DNA of 64,000 bases from an uncultured Clostridium sp. (GCA_900557195.1 USRT01000004.1:29030-93029), one strand, 5' to 3'; positions 29,714 through 40,267 are shown, counted from the first letter of the stretch. Numbers and translations: made by a program. The notes: a model not told the origin generated them from the letters alone.

Positions 29714-30883
29714 ATGAAAGATACAAGTATTTCAGAAGATATAATTTATATAGGTGTAGATGACAAGACAATAGATTTATTTGAAAGCCAATACATTGTT
29801 CCAAATGGCATATCATATAATTCATATTTAATAAAAGATGATAAAAATGTAGTTTTAGATACTGTGGATAGAAGAGCTACAGAGGAATGGATGCAAAATT
29901 TAAAACAGGCTATAGATGGAGAAAAAGTAGATTATTTAATAGTATCACATATGGAACCAGACCATGCATATAATATAGGTTTATTATGTGATGAATATCC
30001 AGACATGAAAGTAGTTGGAAATGAAAAAACATTTAATTTTATTAAACAGTTTTTTGATATAGAAGATTTAGATTCTAGAAAAGTTGTAGTAAAGGAAGGC
30101 GATATTTTAAATTTTGGAAAACATAGTTTACAATTTTTTATGGCACCAATGGTACATTGGCCAGAGGTAATGGTATCATATGAAATTAAAGAAAAAATAT
30201 TATTTCCAGCTGACGGATTTGGTAAATTTGGAACATTAGATACAGATGAAGATTGGACATGCGAAGCTCGTAGATACTATTTTAATATAGTTGGAAAATA
30301 TGGAATGCAAGTACAAGCTTTATTAAAAAAATTATCAGGATTAGAAGTGAAAATGATATGTCCTTTACATGGACCAATTCTAAAAGAAAATTTAGAATAT
30401 TATATAAACAAATATGATATATGGAGTAGCTATAAACCAGAAGATGATGGTGTGTTTGTAGCATGCGCATCAATACATGGAAATACATTAGAAGCGGCAA
30501 AAGAAATGGTAAAAATATTAGAAGAAAAAGGCGCAAAAAAAGTAGCTTTTGCAGATTTAGCGCGAGATGATTTTGCCGAAAGTATAGAAGATGCATTTAG
30601 GTATGATAAATTAATTGTAGCAGCATCAAGCTATAATGCAGAAGTATTTCCTCCTATGGAACATTTCTTAAATCATTTAAAAAGTAAAAATTATCAAAAG
30701 AGAAAAATAGGAATAATAGAAAATGGAACTTGGGCTCCTTCTGCTGCAAAAACAATGAAAAGTATAATAGATGGAATGAAAGAAATAGATTTCTGCGACA
30801 ATATAGTTACTATAAAATCAAGAATGAATGTAGATAGTAAAAAAGAAATGGAAAAATTAGCAGATGAAATATTAAACAAATAA
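29714..30883 (+). CDS. flavodiiron protein (FprA-type O2/NO reductase)
   Basis: 389 residues. The N-terminal metallo-beta-lactamase-like domain has diiron ligands in HMEPDHAYN (about residue 83), MVHWPE and PADGFG, with CPLHGP downstream; the C-terminal flavodoxin domain (about 255-389) binds FMN. Reduces O2 to water (or NO to N2O) with electrons from rubredoxin, protecting an anaerobe. The ATG at 29714 sits behind GGAGG. Confidence 0.93.
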   Translation: MKDTSISEDIIYIGVDDKTIDLFESQYIVPNGISYNSYLIKDDKNVVLDTVDRRATEEWMQNLKQAIDGEKVDYLIVSHMEPDHAYNIGLLCDEYPDMKVVGNEKTFNFIKQFFDIEDLDSRKVVVKEGDILNFGKHSLQFFMAPMVHWPEVMVSYEIKEKILFPADGFGKFGTLDTDEDWTCEARRYYFNIVGKYGMQVQALLKKLSGLEVKMICPLHGPILKENLEYYINKYDIWSSYKPEDDGVFVACASIHGNTLEAAKEMVKILEEKGAKKVAFADLARDDFAESIEDAFRYDKLIVAASSYNAEVFPPMEHFLNHLKSKNYQKRKIGIIENGTWAPSAAKTMKSIIDGMKEIDFCDNIVTIKSRMNVDSKKEMEKLADEILNK

Positions 30884-30977
30884 AATATTTTAACAGATAG
30901 TAAGTTTAAAAAAATAATTTCAAAAATAATAATTTTATCAAATTTTGTACCTTAAAGGAAAGGATTGTTAGTAAATT

Positions 30978-32207
30978 ATGAAAAAACCAGAATTATTAGC
31001 GCCTGCAGGCTCTTTTCAAAAAGCAAAAACAGCTTTTTTATATGGAGCTGATGCAGTATATGCAGGAACATCATCATTATCATTAAGAACTAGAGCAGAA
31101 ATGACAGATGAAGATTTGGCAAAAACAATAGAATATGCACATAATATTGGAAAAAAAGTGTATACAGCAATAAATATTTATGCATGGGATGAAAATTACG
31201 AAGAAATAAAAAAACAATTAAAAATGTTAGAAAAGTTAAATGTAGATGGAATAATTGTTGCTGATGGAGGAATAGTAGAGCAAGTTAAAGAAATAGCTCC
31301 AAGTATTCCTATACATATTAGTACACAGGCAAATACTGTAAGTTCCCATTCTGCGAATTTCTGGCATAAAAATGGAGCTAAAAGAGTAATTTTAGGAAGA
31401 GAATTAAATAAAAAACAAATAAAAGAAATTATTAATAATACACCTATTGGATTAGAAACAGAAATATTTGTTCATGGGGCAATTTGCTTTGGGTATTCTG
31501 GTAGATGCTTTTTAAGTGATTTTCTAGCAGGAAGAAGTGCAAACTTGGGAGATTGTGCACAAAGCTGTAGATGGGCATATAATTTATATGTAGAAGAAAA
31601 AAATAATCCTGGAAATTTAATGCCAGTAGATGATGATGACAAAGGAACATATATTTTTTCTTCAAAAGATATGTGCTTAATTAAAGAAATTCCAGAAATT
31701 ATAGATATGGGAGTAGATAGCTTAAAAATAGAAGGTAGATTAAAAACAGAGTACTATTTAGCAGTTGTGATAAATACTTATAGAAAAGCTATTGATGATT
31801 ATATTAAAGATCCTAAAAGCTATGATTATACTAAATATTTAAATGAGTTAGAAAAAACAAAAACAAGAGGATTAACAACATTTTATTTTAATGATAGAAA
31901 TAATAGAGATTTCCAAGAATATGAAGGAAAACAATATAATGCAAATTATGAATTTGGTGGAAAAGTATTAGAATTTGACAAAGAAAAATCATTAATAGAG
32001 ATAAAAAATAGATTGCAAGTAGGAGACTATTTAGAAATTATTATTCCAAATGAAATAAATGCTATTGATTTTAGAATTAACGATTTATGGGATAGTGATA
32101 CAGGAGAAAGAATTGAATATGTAAATCCAGGAAAACTTGGACAAACTGTTAGAATGAAACTTCCAATAGATGTAGAACCAGGATGGATTTTAAGAAGAAA
32201 AAAATAA
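30978..32207 (+). CDS. U32-family protein (RlhA/TrhP-like)
   Basis: 409 residues of the peptidase U32 family. It begins KPELLAPAGSFQKAK and contains the signature EIFVHGAICFGYSGRC and ANLGDCAQSCRW, whose cysteines are conserved. Characterised bacterial members take part in hydroxylation of tRNA wobble uridine or 23S rRNA rather than proteolysis, so an RNA-modification role is plausible (and would pair with the TrmR-like gene at 27.6 kb). Confidence 0.88.
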   Translation: MKKPELLAPAGSFQKAKTAFLYGADAVYAGTSSLSLRTRAEMTDEDLAKTIEYAHNIGKKVYTAINIYAWDENYEEIKKQLKMLEKLNVDGIIVADGGIVEQVKEIAPSIPIHISTQANTVSSHSANFWHKNGAKRVILGRELNKKQIKEIINNTPIGLETEIFVHGAICFGYSGRCFLSDFLAGRSANLGDCAQSCRWAYNLYVEEKNNPGNLMPVDDDDKGTYIFSSKDMCLIKEIPEIIDMGVDSLKIEGRLKTEYYLAVVINTYRKAIDDYIKDPKSYDYTKYLNELEKTKTRGLTTFYFNDRNNRDFQEYEGKQYNANYEFGGKVLEFDKEKSLIEIKNRLQVGDYLEIIIPNEINAIDFRINDLWDSDTGERIEYVNPGKLGQTVRMKLPIDVEPGWILRRKK

Positions 32208-32287
32208 ATGTTTATTTTGTATGTGTAAAGAAGTAGATTGGCTTAAATGAAAATTTAAAAAACAGAAAATAAAGAGTAATAAATATT

Positions 32288-32332
32288 AAAAGGATTGATG
32301 TTTTTATAAAAAATAATACTTCAATCCTTTTT
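32288..32332. terminator. bidirectional terminator
   Basis: AAAAGGATTGA pairs with TCAATCCTTTT between convergent genes. Confidence 0.8.
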
Positions 32333-32374
32333 GTATTTATTACTCTAGTATTTTATAACAATGTGGTAATATTT

Positions 32375-33182
32375 TTACTTTGATATTTTCTCTAAATTAA
32401 AAGAAATACAAAAACAAACTATAAACAAAACTATAGATATAATGCTAGATAATTCAAAACTAAATCCTGGGTATAAGATTAATGTAGAGCTAATAACAAA
32501 ACCAATTATGGTGAAAAATGTTTGCGTATAATATTTTGAAAGAAGCCATTTTATTATCATTATCCAAAGAAGTCCACCTAATACTAAACCGATTCCCATA
32601 GGAAAAAGAACTTCAAAATTTAGACAAGCTACAGCATTTAAATAATTCGAATAAACACCTAAACACATTAATATAACTGTACTGCTAACACCTGGAACTA
32701 CTATTCCTGTTGACATTATAAATCCACATAAAATAAGATAAGAAAAAGAGACCGTATCTGTTATTGTATTTTGAAATTCAAAACCTTTTTCTAAATTTAT
32801 CAAAAGCAAAGTAATCAAAAAAGAAACTATAGTATATATTAAATAATGTAATTTAAAAGAATTATTTTTACAACTATTTTTAAATAAAATAGGAACACTT
32901 CCCAATATTAATCCCATAAAAGCAAAATTTGTTTGTGAAGGATAAGTAGAAAATAAGTATTTTAATGCATTTCCAAAAAGTAATATACCGGACAAAACCA
33001 CCTATACAAATTGGAAGTAAAAATTTAATAGAATTTTTAAAGTCTTTAAAAATTCCAAGTATACTATTTATTAATTTTTCATAAAATCCAAAAATAACAC
33101 ATAAAACACCACTACTAATTCCTGGTAAAATTGCACCTGCACCTAAAGCTACACCTTTTAAACAACTAATAAGAAATTTCAT
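32375..33182 (-). CDS. DUF368 membrane protein, with CGG +1 site
   Basis: Eight to ten hydrophobic helices; GVALGAGAILPGISSG at the N-terminus and IMSTGIVVPGVSST in the second half are the duplicated DUF368 signature (family related to polyprenyl-phosphate translocases). Zero frame on the minus strand meets CGG at 32990-32988 and stops near 32880. Skipping one C gives GGFVGILLFG and 268 residues, ending at 32375. One of two CGG sites on the minus strand, showing the effect does not depend on the sequenced strand. Confidence 0.88.
32987..32990 (-). other. CGGT site, proposed +1 decoding as Gly (DUF368)
   Basis: Minus-strand zero frame GTC CGG TAT; +1 gives Val-Gly-Ile inside a membrane helix. 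Confidence 0.78.
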
Positions 33183-33312
33183 AACTTCACCTCCATATTA
33201 TTATGTACAATATATATAATATGCAATAATAAAAAATAAATTAATAAGCCATGCACTTTTAAAAAATAAAAACATATATTTAATTGTATAGTAAAAAAGT
33301 GGAGGTACGTTT

Positions 33313-34030
33313 ATGTTTGTACTATCAATATCAGGTTTATTAACATTTTTAAAAACTGCAATTTTTCTTGTTGGATATATTTCAAGCAATAGTTTGTTCC
33401 CAGAACCATTAGATGCTGAGGAAGAAAGAGTTTGCTTAGAAAGATTTAAGTCAGGAGACGAAGAAGCTCGTAATATATTAATAGAAAGAAATTTAAGATT
33501 AGTCGCACATGTATGCAAAAAATATAGTACGTCAAATGTAGATTTAGATGATTTGATATCAATAGGGACTATAGGACTAATTAAAGGAATTAATAGTTTT
33601 GATAATTCTAAAGGAGTAAAACTTGCTACATATGTGTCTAGATGTATTGATAATGAAATATTAATGCATTTAAGAAGTATAAAGAAATTAGGTGCAGAGG
33701 TTTTTTTAGATGAACCAATAGGTAAAGATAAAGATGATAATACTGTAACTCTGCAAGAAGTTTTAGAAAATAATGATAAAAATATAGAAGAAGAAGTTGA
33801 TTTAAAAATGAAATTAAAGAAAATGTATACGAAAATGAAAGAAGTTTTAAAAGATAGAGAAAAATTAATACTAGAGCTTAGGTTCCGGATTAAATGGAGA
33901 TAAACCAAAAACACAAAATCAAATAGCTGAAATGATGGGGATTTCTCGTTCATATGTGTCTAGAATTGAGACAAAGGCAATTGGAAAATTATCTAAAGAG
34001 TTTGAAGACGAAATATCTACTAATAGCTAG
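33313..34030 (+). CDS. sigK: sporulation sigma factor SigK, with CGG +1 site
   Basis: Late mother-cell sigma factor. A hydrophobic pro-sequence (residues 1-25), [12 protein letters not shown] and [14 protein letters not shown] (region 2), then region 4. Zero frame meets CGG at 33886-33888 in region 4 and stops at 33903. Skipping the C gives [31 protein letters not shown], restoring the helix-turn-helix that recognises -35, and a 238-residue protein of normal SigK length. The gene is uninterrupted by any skin-like element. Ribosome site GGAGGT. Indicates a spore former. Confidence 0.92.
33886..33889 (+). other. CGGA site, proposed +1 decoding as Gly (sigK)
   Basis: Zero frame TTC CGG ATT; +1 gives the conserved RFGL of sigma region 4. 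Confidence 0.83.
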
Positions 34031-34036
34031 TAGATA

Positions 34037-34101
34037 TTTTTATATAATAGGAAAGCTTTGGCGTAAGAGTAATTTAAGTAATGAGGCTTTTCTATTATAT
34101 A
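34037..34101 (+). terminator. terminator after sigK
   Basis: TATATAATAGGAAAGC pairs with GCTTTTCTATTATATA. Confidence 0.75.
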
Positions 34102-34453
34102 AATAGATTAAATACGAACAATTAAATATGGAATGTAGGAGCATTAATCAAATATGAAATATAATTTATGTCTGCTATTGTTCTATAATGGAAATGTATA
34201 GCATAAAAGTAAAGATTTACTAATAAAGTTTTCTGTTACAGCTTAAAAATTAAATAATTAATCTAAATTTGCATAAAAAATAAAATATGTATAAAGATAA
34301 AAATATAAAAGTAAACAGTATGGAATAATTTACTAAAATTTTCAAAAAAATCTTATTATTTTGTTGCTATTTTAGTTTTTGTATTGTATGATATTGTAAG
34401 TAAAGATATAATTAATATATGTAATATATAAACAGTAGAAAGGAGTCTAATAT
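34102..34453. other. A+T-rich intergenic region, no gene seen
   Basis: About 350 bases without a supported frame. It ends in AAAGGAG before the next gene and presumably contains its promoter. Confidence 0.5.
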
Positions 34454-34870
34454 ATGAAGAAGGTAGTAACTTGTTTGCTTACTGTATTTTTTATTTTTGC
34501 TATATGTAGTACAGTAGTAACTGCAAATAATACATCTACAAATAGTGTATTGCAAAGTGAAAGTACTACAGGTGAATTAATTGAATTAAAAGAAAGAGAA
34601 ATGCAAACAATAGAAGATTATAAAGTAGCTTATGGATCAGATACATATGGATTAGCAGCATATATATTAAATAGAATAAGAATATATAGTATACCATTAT
34701 GTTTTGTAGGAATAGCTATTGCAGCTATATATCAATATGTTTTAGGTATAAGAAAATTAGATGTAAGAGACAAAGGTTTTAATATTATGATTGCAATTAT
34801 AACTGTAGCTGTAATATGTCAAGTATTGCCACTAATTTTTGCAATAGTAGTTAAAGGTTGGAGGGGTTAA
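34454..34870 (+). CDS. small exported two-helix membrane protein (VirB2/TrbC-like topology)
   Basis: 138 residues: signal peptide (about 1-24), a polar Ser/Thr/Glu segment, then two hydrophobic helices (about 76-95 and 110-135) joined by a short basic loop (GIRKLDVRDKG). This resembles conjugative-pilin or Mbov_0395-type small proteins by topology only. It lies four bases before a TadZ-like gene, so it may be a membrane component of the same assembly. Confidence 0.6.
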   Translation: MKKVVTCLLTVFFIFAICSTVVTANNTSTNSVLQSESTTGELIELKEREMQTIEDYKVAYGSDTYGLAAYILNRIRIYSIPLCFVGIAIAAIYQYVLGIRKLDVRDKGFNIMIAIITVAVICQVLPLIFAIVVKGWRG

Positions 34871-34874
34871 ACAA

Positions 34875-37736
34875 ATGAAGGTTTTATTTGCGGTAAATAA
34901 TGAAAAGATTTCTGAGTCGATAATAAAAAGATATCAGAGAGAGTATAAGGAGATAATATCAAGTAAAAATGTATATTATTTTAACGCAATATTAAAAGAA
35001 TTACAAAAGGATAAATCATATGATAGAATAATTATTAGTGAGGATTTAGAGCCATTTTCTAATAATAATTATGAAGCAATTGATAAATTTATATTTGATA
35101 AACTAGATAAAATAAGTGATGAAGCATTTAATCAAGAAGGAGCAAATATACCAATTATTCTAATTGGTACAGATAGACGTACAAGACCAGAACCATTATT
35201 AATAAAGTTATTTGGTATTGGGGTATATGATGTATTAGTAGGACAGGACAGAAGTGTAGAAAAAGTTTGCGAACTATTAAATAAACCAAGGAGTAAAAAA
35301 GAAGCAAAGGTATATTATAAAATTGATTCAGATGACGTTGATTATAAACCAGAAAATGAGAATGATGTAAGTGAGGTAGAAATACAAAATATACTAGCAC
35401 ATTATAAGAAACTAGGAAAAAATGAAGAAAAATATATTGAAAGTTTTGACAGTATAGCTGTACAATATACAGATGAGCAGTTAAAATTAATAGTTACATT
35501 TTTACCGAAGAATGTAACTTCTGTATTAGAATCTGGATCATCTAAATATAGACAAGTAATGGGATTAAATCCAAAAAATTTTAATTCAAAAGACAAGAGA
35601 ATAAAAGCTAAAAATGAAGATAGTCAAAAAATTGAATTTATAGAAAAAGAATTAAATAAACAAAAATTAAGTAAACCAGTAATAATTCCAACTTCTGTAG
35701 ATACAAATAAAGTAAAGAAAATAGTAGATAAAAAAAGTGAAAAAGCATTAAAAGAAGAAATGCAAAGAAAACAAGAAATATTAAAAAAGAAAAAAATGCA
35801 AAGAAAACAAGAAATGTTAAGTAGAGAGCAAATGCTAAAAGAACAGGAAAGAAAAAAAGAGAAGAGAACTATAGAAAAAATGCAAGAGAAAGAAGAAAAG
35901 TTACCTTCAATGAACAAAATAAATAATAGTGAAGAGCCTAAGAGAAGAGGAAGACCACCTAAAAATATAAAAGAAAATCTTCCAAATGTAGAAGATATTA
36001 TAGAAGAACCAGCAAAAAGAAAAAGAGGAAGGCCACCTAAAAATAAAAAAGAAGATATTAAAGATATAGAAGTAAATGTAGAAGAGCCAGTAAAAAGAAA
36101 AAGAGGAAGACCACCTAAAAATAAAAATATTGAAGAAGAACTACAAAAAGAGGAAATTAAAGAGAAAAAGATACCTACTATTGATGATGAGTTTGAAACA
36201 TTATCAGAATTCGATGATTACAAAGATGATGAAAAAGATGATGATGGAATATTACCAGGCTTTGATGATGATTACGAAGATGAAGAAGATGACGATGAAG
36301 TACTGCCAGGCTTTGATGATTACGAAGACGAAGAAGATGATGATGAAGTACTGCCAGGCTTTGATGATTACGAAGACGACGAAGATGATGATGAAGTACT
36401 ACCAGGATTTGACGATTACGAAGACGAAGAAGATGATGATGATGTATTACCGGGCTCTGATGATTACGAAGATGACGAAGAAGATGATAATGAAGTACTA
36501 CCAGGATTTGACGATTACGAAGACGAAGAAGAAGATGATGATGAACTACCAGGATTTGATGGTTATGAAGACGATGAAGAAGATGATGATGAACTAACAG
36601 GCTTTGATGATTATGAAGACGATGAAGAAGATGATGATGAACTACTAGGCTTTGATGATTACGAAGATGACGAAGAAGGTGATGATGATACATTACCGGT
36701 GGTTGATGGTGACGAGGAAGATGATGATAAAAGTAACAATTATAGTGAACCAATTAGTAATCCAAATTTCAGAAGGATGGAACCAATTAGTAAGCAAAAT
36801 TCAAGAGAAATAGAAAATACTAATAAATTTAATTCTTCAGTTAATTTTAATATAGATAATTTAATAAGTAGTGACCAGAAAATTGTATCGTTTATAGGTA
36901 CATCAAAAAATGGAACATCATTTTTAGTAAATAATTTAGCTCAAATGTTTTCAGAAAAAGGAATAAAAACAGCAATATTAGATCTTACACAAAATAGAAA
37001 CGCATATTATATATATACAGATAATAGAGAAGAATTAAGAAATATAGCATATAATTGTATTGAAAATCTAAGAAGAGGAGTAGCAGAAGGAATTCAGGTT
37101 AATAAAAATTTAACTGTATATACATCATTACCAGATGAAATAGAAGGACTAAAAGATTATGAAAATATCTTAGAAACTTTACTAAACAATTATTCTCTTG
37201 TATTATTAGACTGCGATTTTGAGACAGAAGTACAATATTTTAACGCAGTACAAGAAATATATTTAGTACAAAGTCTAGATGTATTAACTATTCAACCACT
37301 GACAGCTTTTTTAAGAGAATTAAAAGCAAAAGATATATTAGATCAAAATAAATTGAGAATAGTAATTAATAAACATATAAGAATAAGTAATATGAGTGAT
37401 AAATTACTAATTGGTGGAATGAGTTCATATAATGATCCTAGTATGTCTTTTATGACAGAATTGTTTGATAAAAATAATGTTAAATATACGACTATTCCTT
37501 TTGACCAACAAGCATATAGCAAATATTTAGATGGACTTGTAGATTGCAAGATTTCTTTAAGAGGCTATTCAAAGAATATGATACAAAGTTTTAATAAATT
37601 AGGAAATATGGTATTTCCTCTAATTAGTAATACTAAGTCATCAAAAGAAAAAAGTAACAATAAATACAATAACTATAATAGTAATTTTTCAAATAGTACA
37701 AGTAATACTTTAAATAAAATGAAGAAAAAATATTAA
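34875..37736 (+). CDS. TadZ/CpaE-like protein with AT-hooks and acidic tandem repeats
   Basis: 953 residues in four parts. (1) Residues 1-160: a receiver-like fold (IPIILIGTD, GVYDVLVGQ). (2) About 250-350: Lys/Glu/Gln-rich coiled coil. (3) About 350-420: three EEPxKRxRGRPPKN units, classical AT-hook cores (GRP) that bind A+T minor groove; then about 430-620: about ten units of the type DDEVLPGFDDYEDEED. (4) 665-920: a MinD/ParA-like domain whose P-loop is GTSKNGTS, lacking the Walker Lys, as in atypical TadZ ATPases. Probably a positioning or scaffold protein; DNA binding is inferred from the hooks. Confidence 0.7.
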   Translation: MKVLFAVNNEKISESIIKRYQREYKEIISSKNVYYFNAILKELQKDKSYDRIIISEDLEPFSNNNYEAIDKFIFDKLDKISDEAFNQEGANIPIILIGTDRRTRPEPLLIKLFGIGVYDVLVGQDRSVEKVCELLNKPRSKKEAKVYYKIDSDDVDYKPENENDVSEVEIQNILAHYKKLGKNEEKYIESFDSIAVQYTDEQLKLIVTFLPKNVTSVLESGSSKYRQVMGLNPKNFNSKDKRIKAKNEDSQKIEFIEKELNKQKLSKPVIIPTSVDTNKVKKIVDKKSEKALKEEMQRKQEILKKKKMQRKQEMLSREQMLKEQERKKEKRTIEKMQEKEEKLPSMNKINNSEEPKRRGRPPKNIKENLPNVEDIIEEPAKRKRGRPPKNKKEDIKDIEVNVEEPVKRKRGRPPKNKNIEEELQKEEIKEKKIPTIDDEFETLSEFDDYKDDEKDDDGILPGFDDDYEDEEDDDEVLPGFDDYEDEEDDDEVLPGFDDYEDDEDDDEVLPGFDDYEDEEDDDDVLPGSDDYEDDEEDDNEVLPGFDDYEDEEEDDDELPGFDGYEDDEEDDDELTGFDDYEDDEEDDDELLGFDDYEDDEEGDDDTLPVVDGDEEDDDKSNNYSEPISNPNFRRMEPISKQNSREIENTNKFNSSVNFNIDNLISSDQKIVSFIGTSKNGTSFLVNNLAQMFSEKGIKTAILDLTQNRNAYYIYTDNREELRNIAYNCIENLRRGVAEGIQVNKNLTVYTSLPDEIEGLKDYENILETLLNNYSLVLLDCDFETEVQYFNAVQEIYLVQSLDVLTIQPLTAFLRELKAKDILDQNKLRIVINKHIRISNMSDKLLIGGMSSYNDPSMSFMTELFDKNNVKYTTIPFDQQAYSKYLDGLVDCKISLRGYSKNMIQSFNKLGNMVFPLISNTKSSKEKSNNKYNNYNSNFSNSTSNTLNKMKKKY
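36226..36732 (+). repeat. tandem acidic repeat (45-51 bp units)
   Basis: About ten in-frame units coding Asp/Glu runs around LPGFDDYED, with third-position variation between units. Length is likely to vary between strains. Confidence 0.85.
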
Positions 37737-37759
37737 AATAGAATAGAGAGGGGATTATT

Positions 37760-38860
37760 TTGTTAGTAGCAGTTATAATCATAATAATATTGTTAGTATT
37801 TACAATAGTAGGATTAATTTTATATAACATATCAATACACAAAAAATTAGAACAATTTAATAATACAAATCAAAAAATAACAAGTTTAAATGTATTACAA
37901 GACTTTATGGACACTGTTAGTGAAGTAAGTACTGTAGACCAGAAAATAAAAAAAATTAATGATATATTAATAGAAAGATATGATATAAAATATTCCACTA
38001 TAGTTATTTATAATGGAGCAGAATATAAAGTAAAAGCATCTAATGTTGAACAAAAACATTGGGACACTTTAAGAACGCTTCAAAATGAGCCAGTTTTTAG
38101 AGATAGTATAGAAACTGCTACTCCAAAATATATAACGATAGATAATGAAGGAGAAAAGTTGCCATATCAAAGAATGGAATTTGGACGAGCTAAATCTGCT
38201 ATGTTTTTCCCTCTATATGTAGATAATATATATATAGGATATTGGATAATAGAAGGAAGTAAGCCACATGAGTTTGACAATATAGATACAACTATTTTGG
38301 AAGTAGTAAAAAATAATATTGTTTCAGTATTAAGAACAGTAGAAAACCAAAAGATAATAGAAAACATTGTAAGAGAAGATAAGTTCTCAGGACTTAAATC
38401 AGTAGAATATCTTTTTGGTACAGCAAGAAATGTAATAGATAAGTATCCAACATCAACAGTATGTCTTTTCAAAATAGTTAATCTACAAAAGATTAATGAA
38501 GTGATAAGTAGAAAAACTGGTAATACAGTTATTACAGAAGTAAGTGAAGTTTTAAAAGATAACTTAGCAGAAGAATATTTCTTTGTAAGATATATGGGAC
38601 CAAAATTTGCAATTGTTTTTTCAGGTATAGATACTGCAGGAGTAGTAAACTTTATGAAAGATATGAAAAGAGAAATAGAAAAGTTACAAATAGAACCAGA
38701 AGAAGATTATAGAGGAAAAAAACATAGATTTGTTAGCCCTAAAATTAATATTGCAATAACAACATATTACAAAGGTACAGCTTTAGAGGGGGTAACAGCA
38801 AAACTAGAAGAATATCTAGATAATGCTGAGCCTACAGAAAATAATATAAATTGTTTATAG
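37760..38860 (+). CDS. membrane GAF plus degenerate GGDEF protein
   Basis: 366 residues from a TTG start behind GAGAGGGG. One N-terminal membrane helix (about 1-25), a GAF-like sensor (about 55-195), then a GGDEF-fold domain (about 205-350) whose catalytic loop is MGPKF in place of GG[D/E]EF, so cyclase activity is unlikely. It may bind a nucleotide or act as a structural partner of the TadZ-like protein just upstream (24 bases). Ends 13 bases before ireB. Confidence 0.7.
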   Translation: MLVAVIIIIILLVFTIVGLILYNISIHKKLEQFNNTNQKITSLNVLQDFMDTVSEVSTVDQKIKKINDILIERYDIKYSTIVIYNGAEYKVKASNVEQKHWDTLRTLQNEPVFRDSIETATPKYITIDNEGEKLPYQRMEFGRAKSAMFFPLYVDNIYIGYWIIEGSKPHEFDNIDTTILEVVKNNIVSVLRTVENQKIIENIVREDKFSGLKSVEYLFGTARNVIDKYPTSTVCLFKIVNLQKINEVISRKTGNTVITEVSEVLKDNLAEEYFFVRYMGPKFAIVFSGIDTAGVVNFMKDMKREIEKLQIEPEEDYRGKKHRFVSPKINIAITTYYKGTALEGVTAKLEEYLDNAEPTENNINCL

Positions 38861-38873
38861 GAGGTATTTTATT

Positions 38874-39128
38874 ATGGCTATGGATGAAACAATGAGTTTT
38901 ACAGTCGAAAAAGATAAAAATATTAAGGCTAGAGAGATACTAAAAGAAGTACATCAAGCACTTGTAGAAAAAGGATATAATCCAATTAATCAAATTGTTG
39001 GATATATATTATCAGGTGACCCAACATATATCACTAGTCATAATAATGCTAGAAATCTGATAAGACAAATCGAAAGAGATGAATTATTAGAAAAAATGGT
39101 AAAAAGTTATATAGGATTGGATGACTAA
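38874..39128 (+). CDS. ireB: IreB-family regulatory phosphoprotein
   Basis: 84 residues (UPF0297). [10 protein letters not shown] near the start carries the Thr residues phosphorylated by IreK/PrkC-type kinases in Enterococcus, and [25 protein letters not shown] is the family core. Ribosome site AGGAGG. First gene of the conserved ireB-ruvX-DUF1292 trio. Confidence 0.95.
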   Translation: MAMDETMSFTVEKDKNIKAREILKEVHQALVEKGYNPINQIVGYILSGDPTYITSHNNARNLIRQIERDELLEKMVKSYIGLDD

Positions 39129-39131
39129 TAT

Positions 39132-39551
39132 ATGAGAAAATTAGGAATTGATTATGGTGATTCTAGAGTTGGAATATCAATTACAGACGCTCTTGGTATA
39201 ACAGTTCAAGGATTAGAAACAATACATCATAATGGAAATGATAAAGTTGTTTTAAAAAGATTAGAAGAATTATTTGAAAGATATGATGTAGATACAATTG
39301 TAATTGGTCTTCCAATTAATATGAATGGAACAAAAACAGAAAGGGTAGAAGTTACAGAAAAGTTTATTCATAAATTGCAATGTAAATTTAACAAAATAAA
39401 AATAGAAAAAATAGATGAAAGACTTACTACTGTTGCTGCTCATAAAACTATGAATTACTTAAATATTAATAAGCATAAAAAGAAAGATATTGTAGATACA
39501 ATATCAGCAGTATATATATTAGAAACATATATGAAAAAGATTACTTCTTAA
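39132..39551 (+). CDS. ruvX: Holliday-junction resolvase-like RuvX/YqgF
   Basis: 139 residues, RNase H fold: first acidic residue in LGIDYGDSRVG, then VIGLPINMNG and the late DERLTT and KKDIVDTISA acidic residues. Implicated in pre-16S rRNA 5' maturation and/or recombination. Starts 3 bases after the ireB stop. Confidence 0.95.
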   Translation: MRKLGIDYGDSRVGISITDALGITVQGLETIHHNGNDKVVLKRLEELFERYDVDTIVIGLPINMNGTKTERVEVTEKFIHKLQCKFNKIKIEKIDERLTTVAAHKTMNYLNINKHKKKDIVDTISAVYILETYMKKITS

Positions 39552-39697
39552 ATGCAAAGATATGTATTAGATTTTTAAAGAGTACTTTAAAAAAGCATAT
39601 TAAAGTATATCATAAATAAAAATGTAAATAATATTTATTAGTTATTATTGTTGTAGAAATACAATTTAAATATAAAAAATTGAAAGGAGAATTAACC

Positions 39698-40012
39698 ATG
39701 AATGAAGATGTAAATAATATTCCAGATGCAGAGGAAATAGATAACATAGTAGTTCTTAATGATGAAGATGGAAATGAGGTTGAATTTGAATTTTTAGATT
39801 TAATTCAATATGAAAATGAGGATTATGTTGTACTATTACCAACAGAAGATGAAGGAGAAGAAGCAGGAGAAGTTGTTATTCTAAAACTAGAAGATACAGA
39901 AGATGAAGAACAAGAATCTTATGTAAGTGTTGAAGATGAAGAAACATTAAATGCTGTATTTGAAATGTTTAAAGAGAAATTTAAAGATGAATTTAATTTT
40001 GTTGAAGAATAA
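39698..40012 (+). CDS. DUF1292 acidic protein
   Basis: 104 residues, strongly acidic, with the family core IVVLNDEDGNEVEFEFLDLI and YVVLLP. AAAGGAG precedes the ATG at 39698. Third gene of the ireB-ruvX-DUF1292 order; function unknown. Confidence 0.9.
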   Translation: MNEDVNNIPDAEEIDNIVVLNDEDGNEVEFEFLDLIQYENEDYVVLLPTEDEGEEAGEVVILKLEDTEDEEQESYVSVEDEETLNAVFEMFKEKFKDEFNFVEE

Positions 40013-40016
40013 AAAT

Positions 40017-40055
40017 AAAAGCTATTAACTATTTTTTTTAGTTAGTAGCTTTTTG
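40017..40055 (+). terminator. terminator after DUF1292
   Basis: AAAAGCTATTAACTA pairs with TAGTTAGTAGCTTTTT. Confidence 0.8.
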
Positions 40056-40267
40056 ATATTTTATTAATTTGTTACTTTAATAAAATTGTTAATATTAATA
40101 CTTTTTTGCTACTACTTGATGTTTATGTAAATTGGTAGTATAATACATTCATATATTTATCTATATAAATTTGCATTAGAGGTAATCAAAAAAAGTTGAT
40201 AATCACTTTACAATCCTACTCTGTTGCAAATCCGCCGAATGGATTGTATTTCCTTAAGGAGGACAAT

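Noticed and set aside
36130..36753. Reading frames in other phases and on the minus strand through the acidic repeats
   Set aside because: They are shadows of the periodic GAT/GAA codons, with Met/Lys- or His/Leu-rich low-complexity translations.
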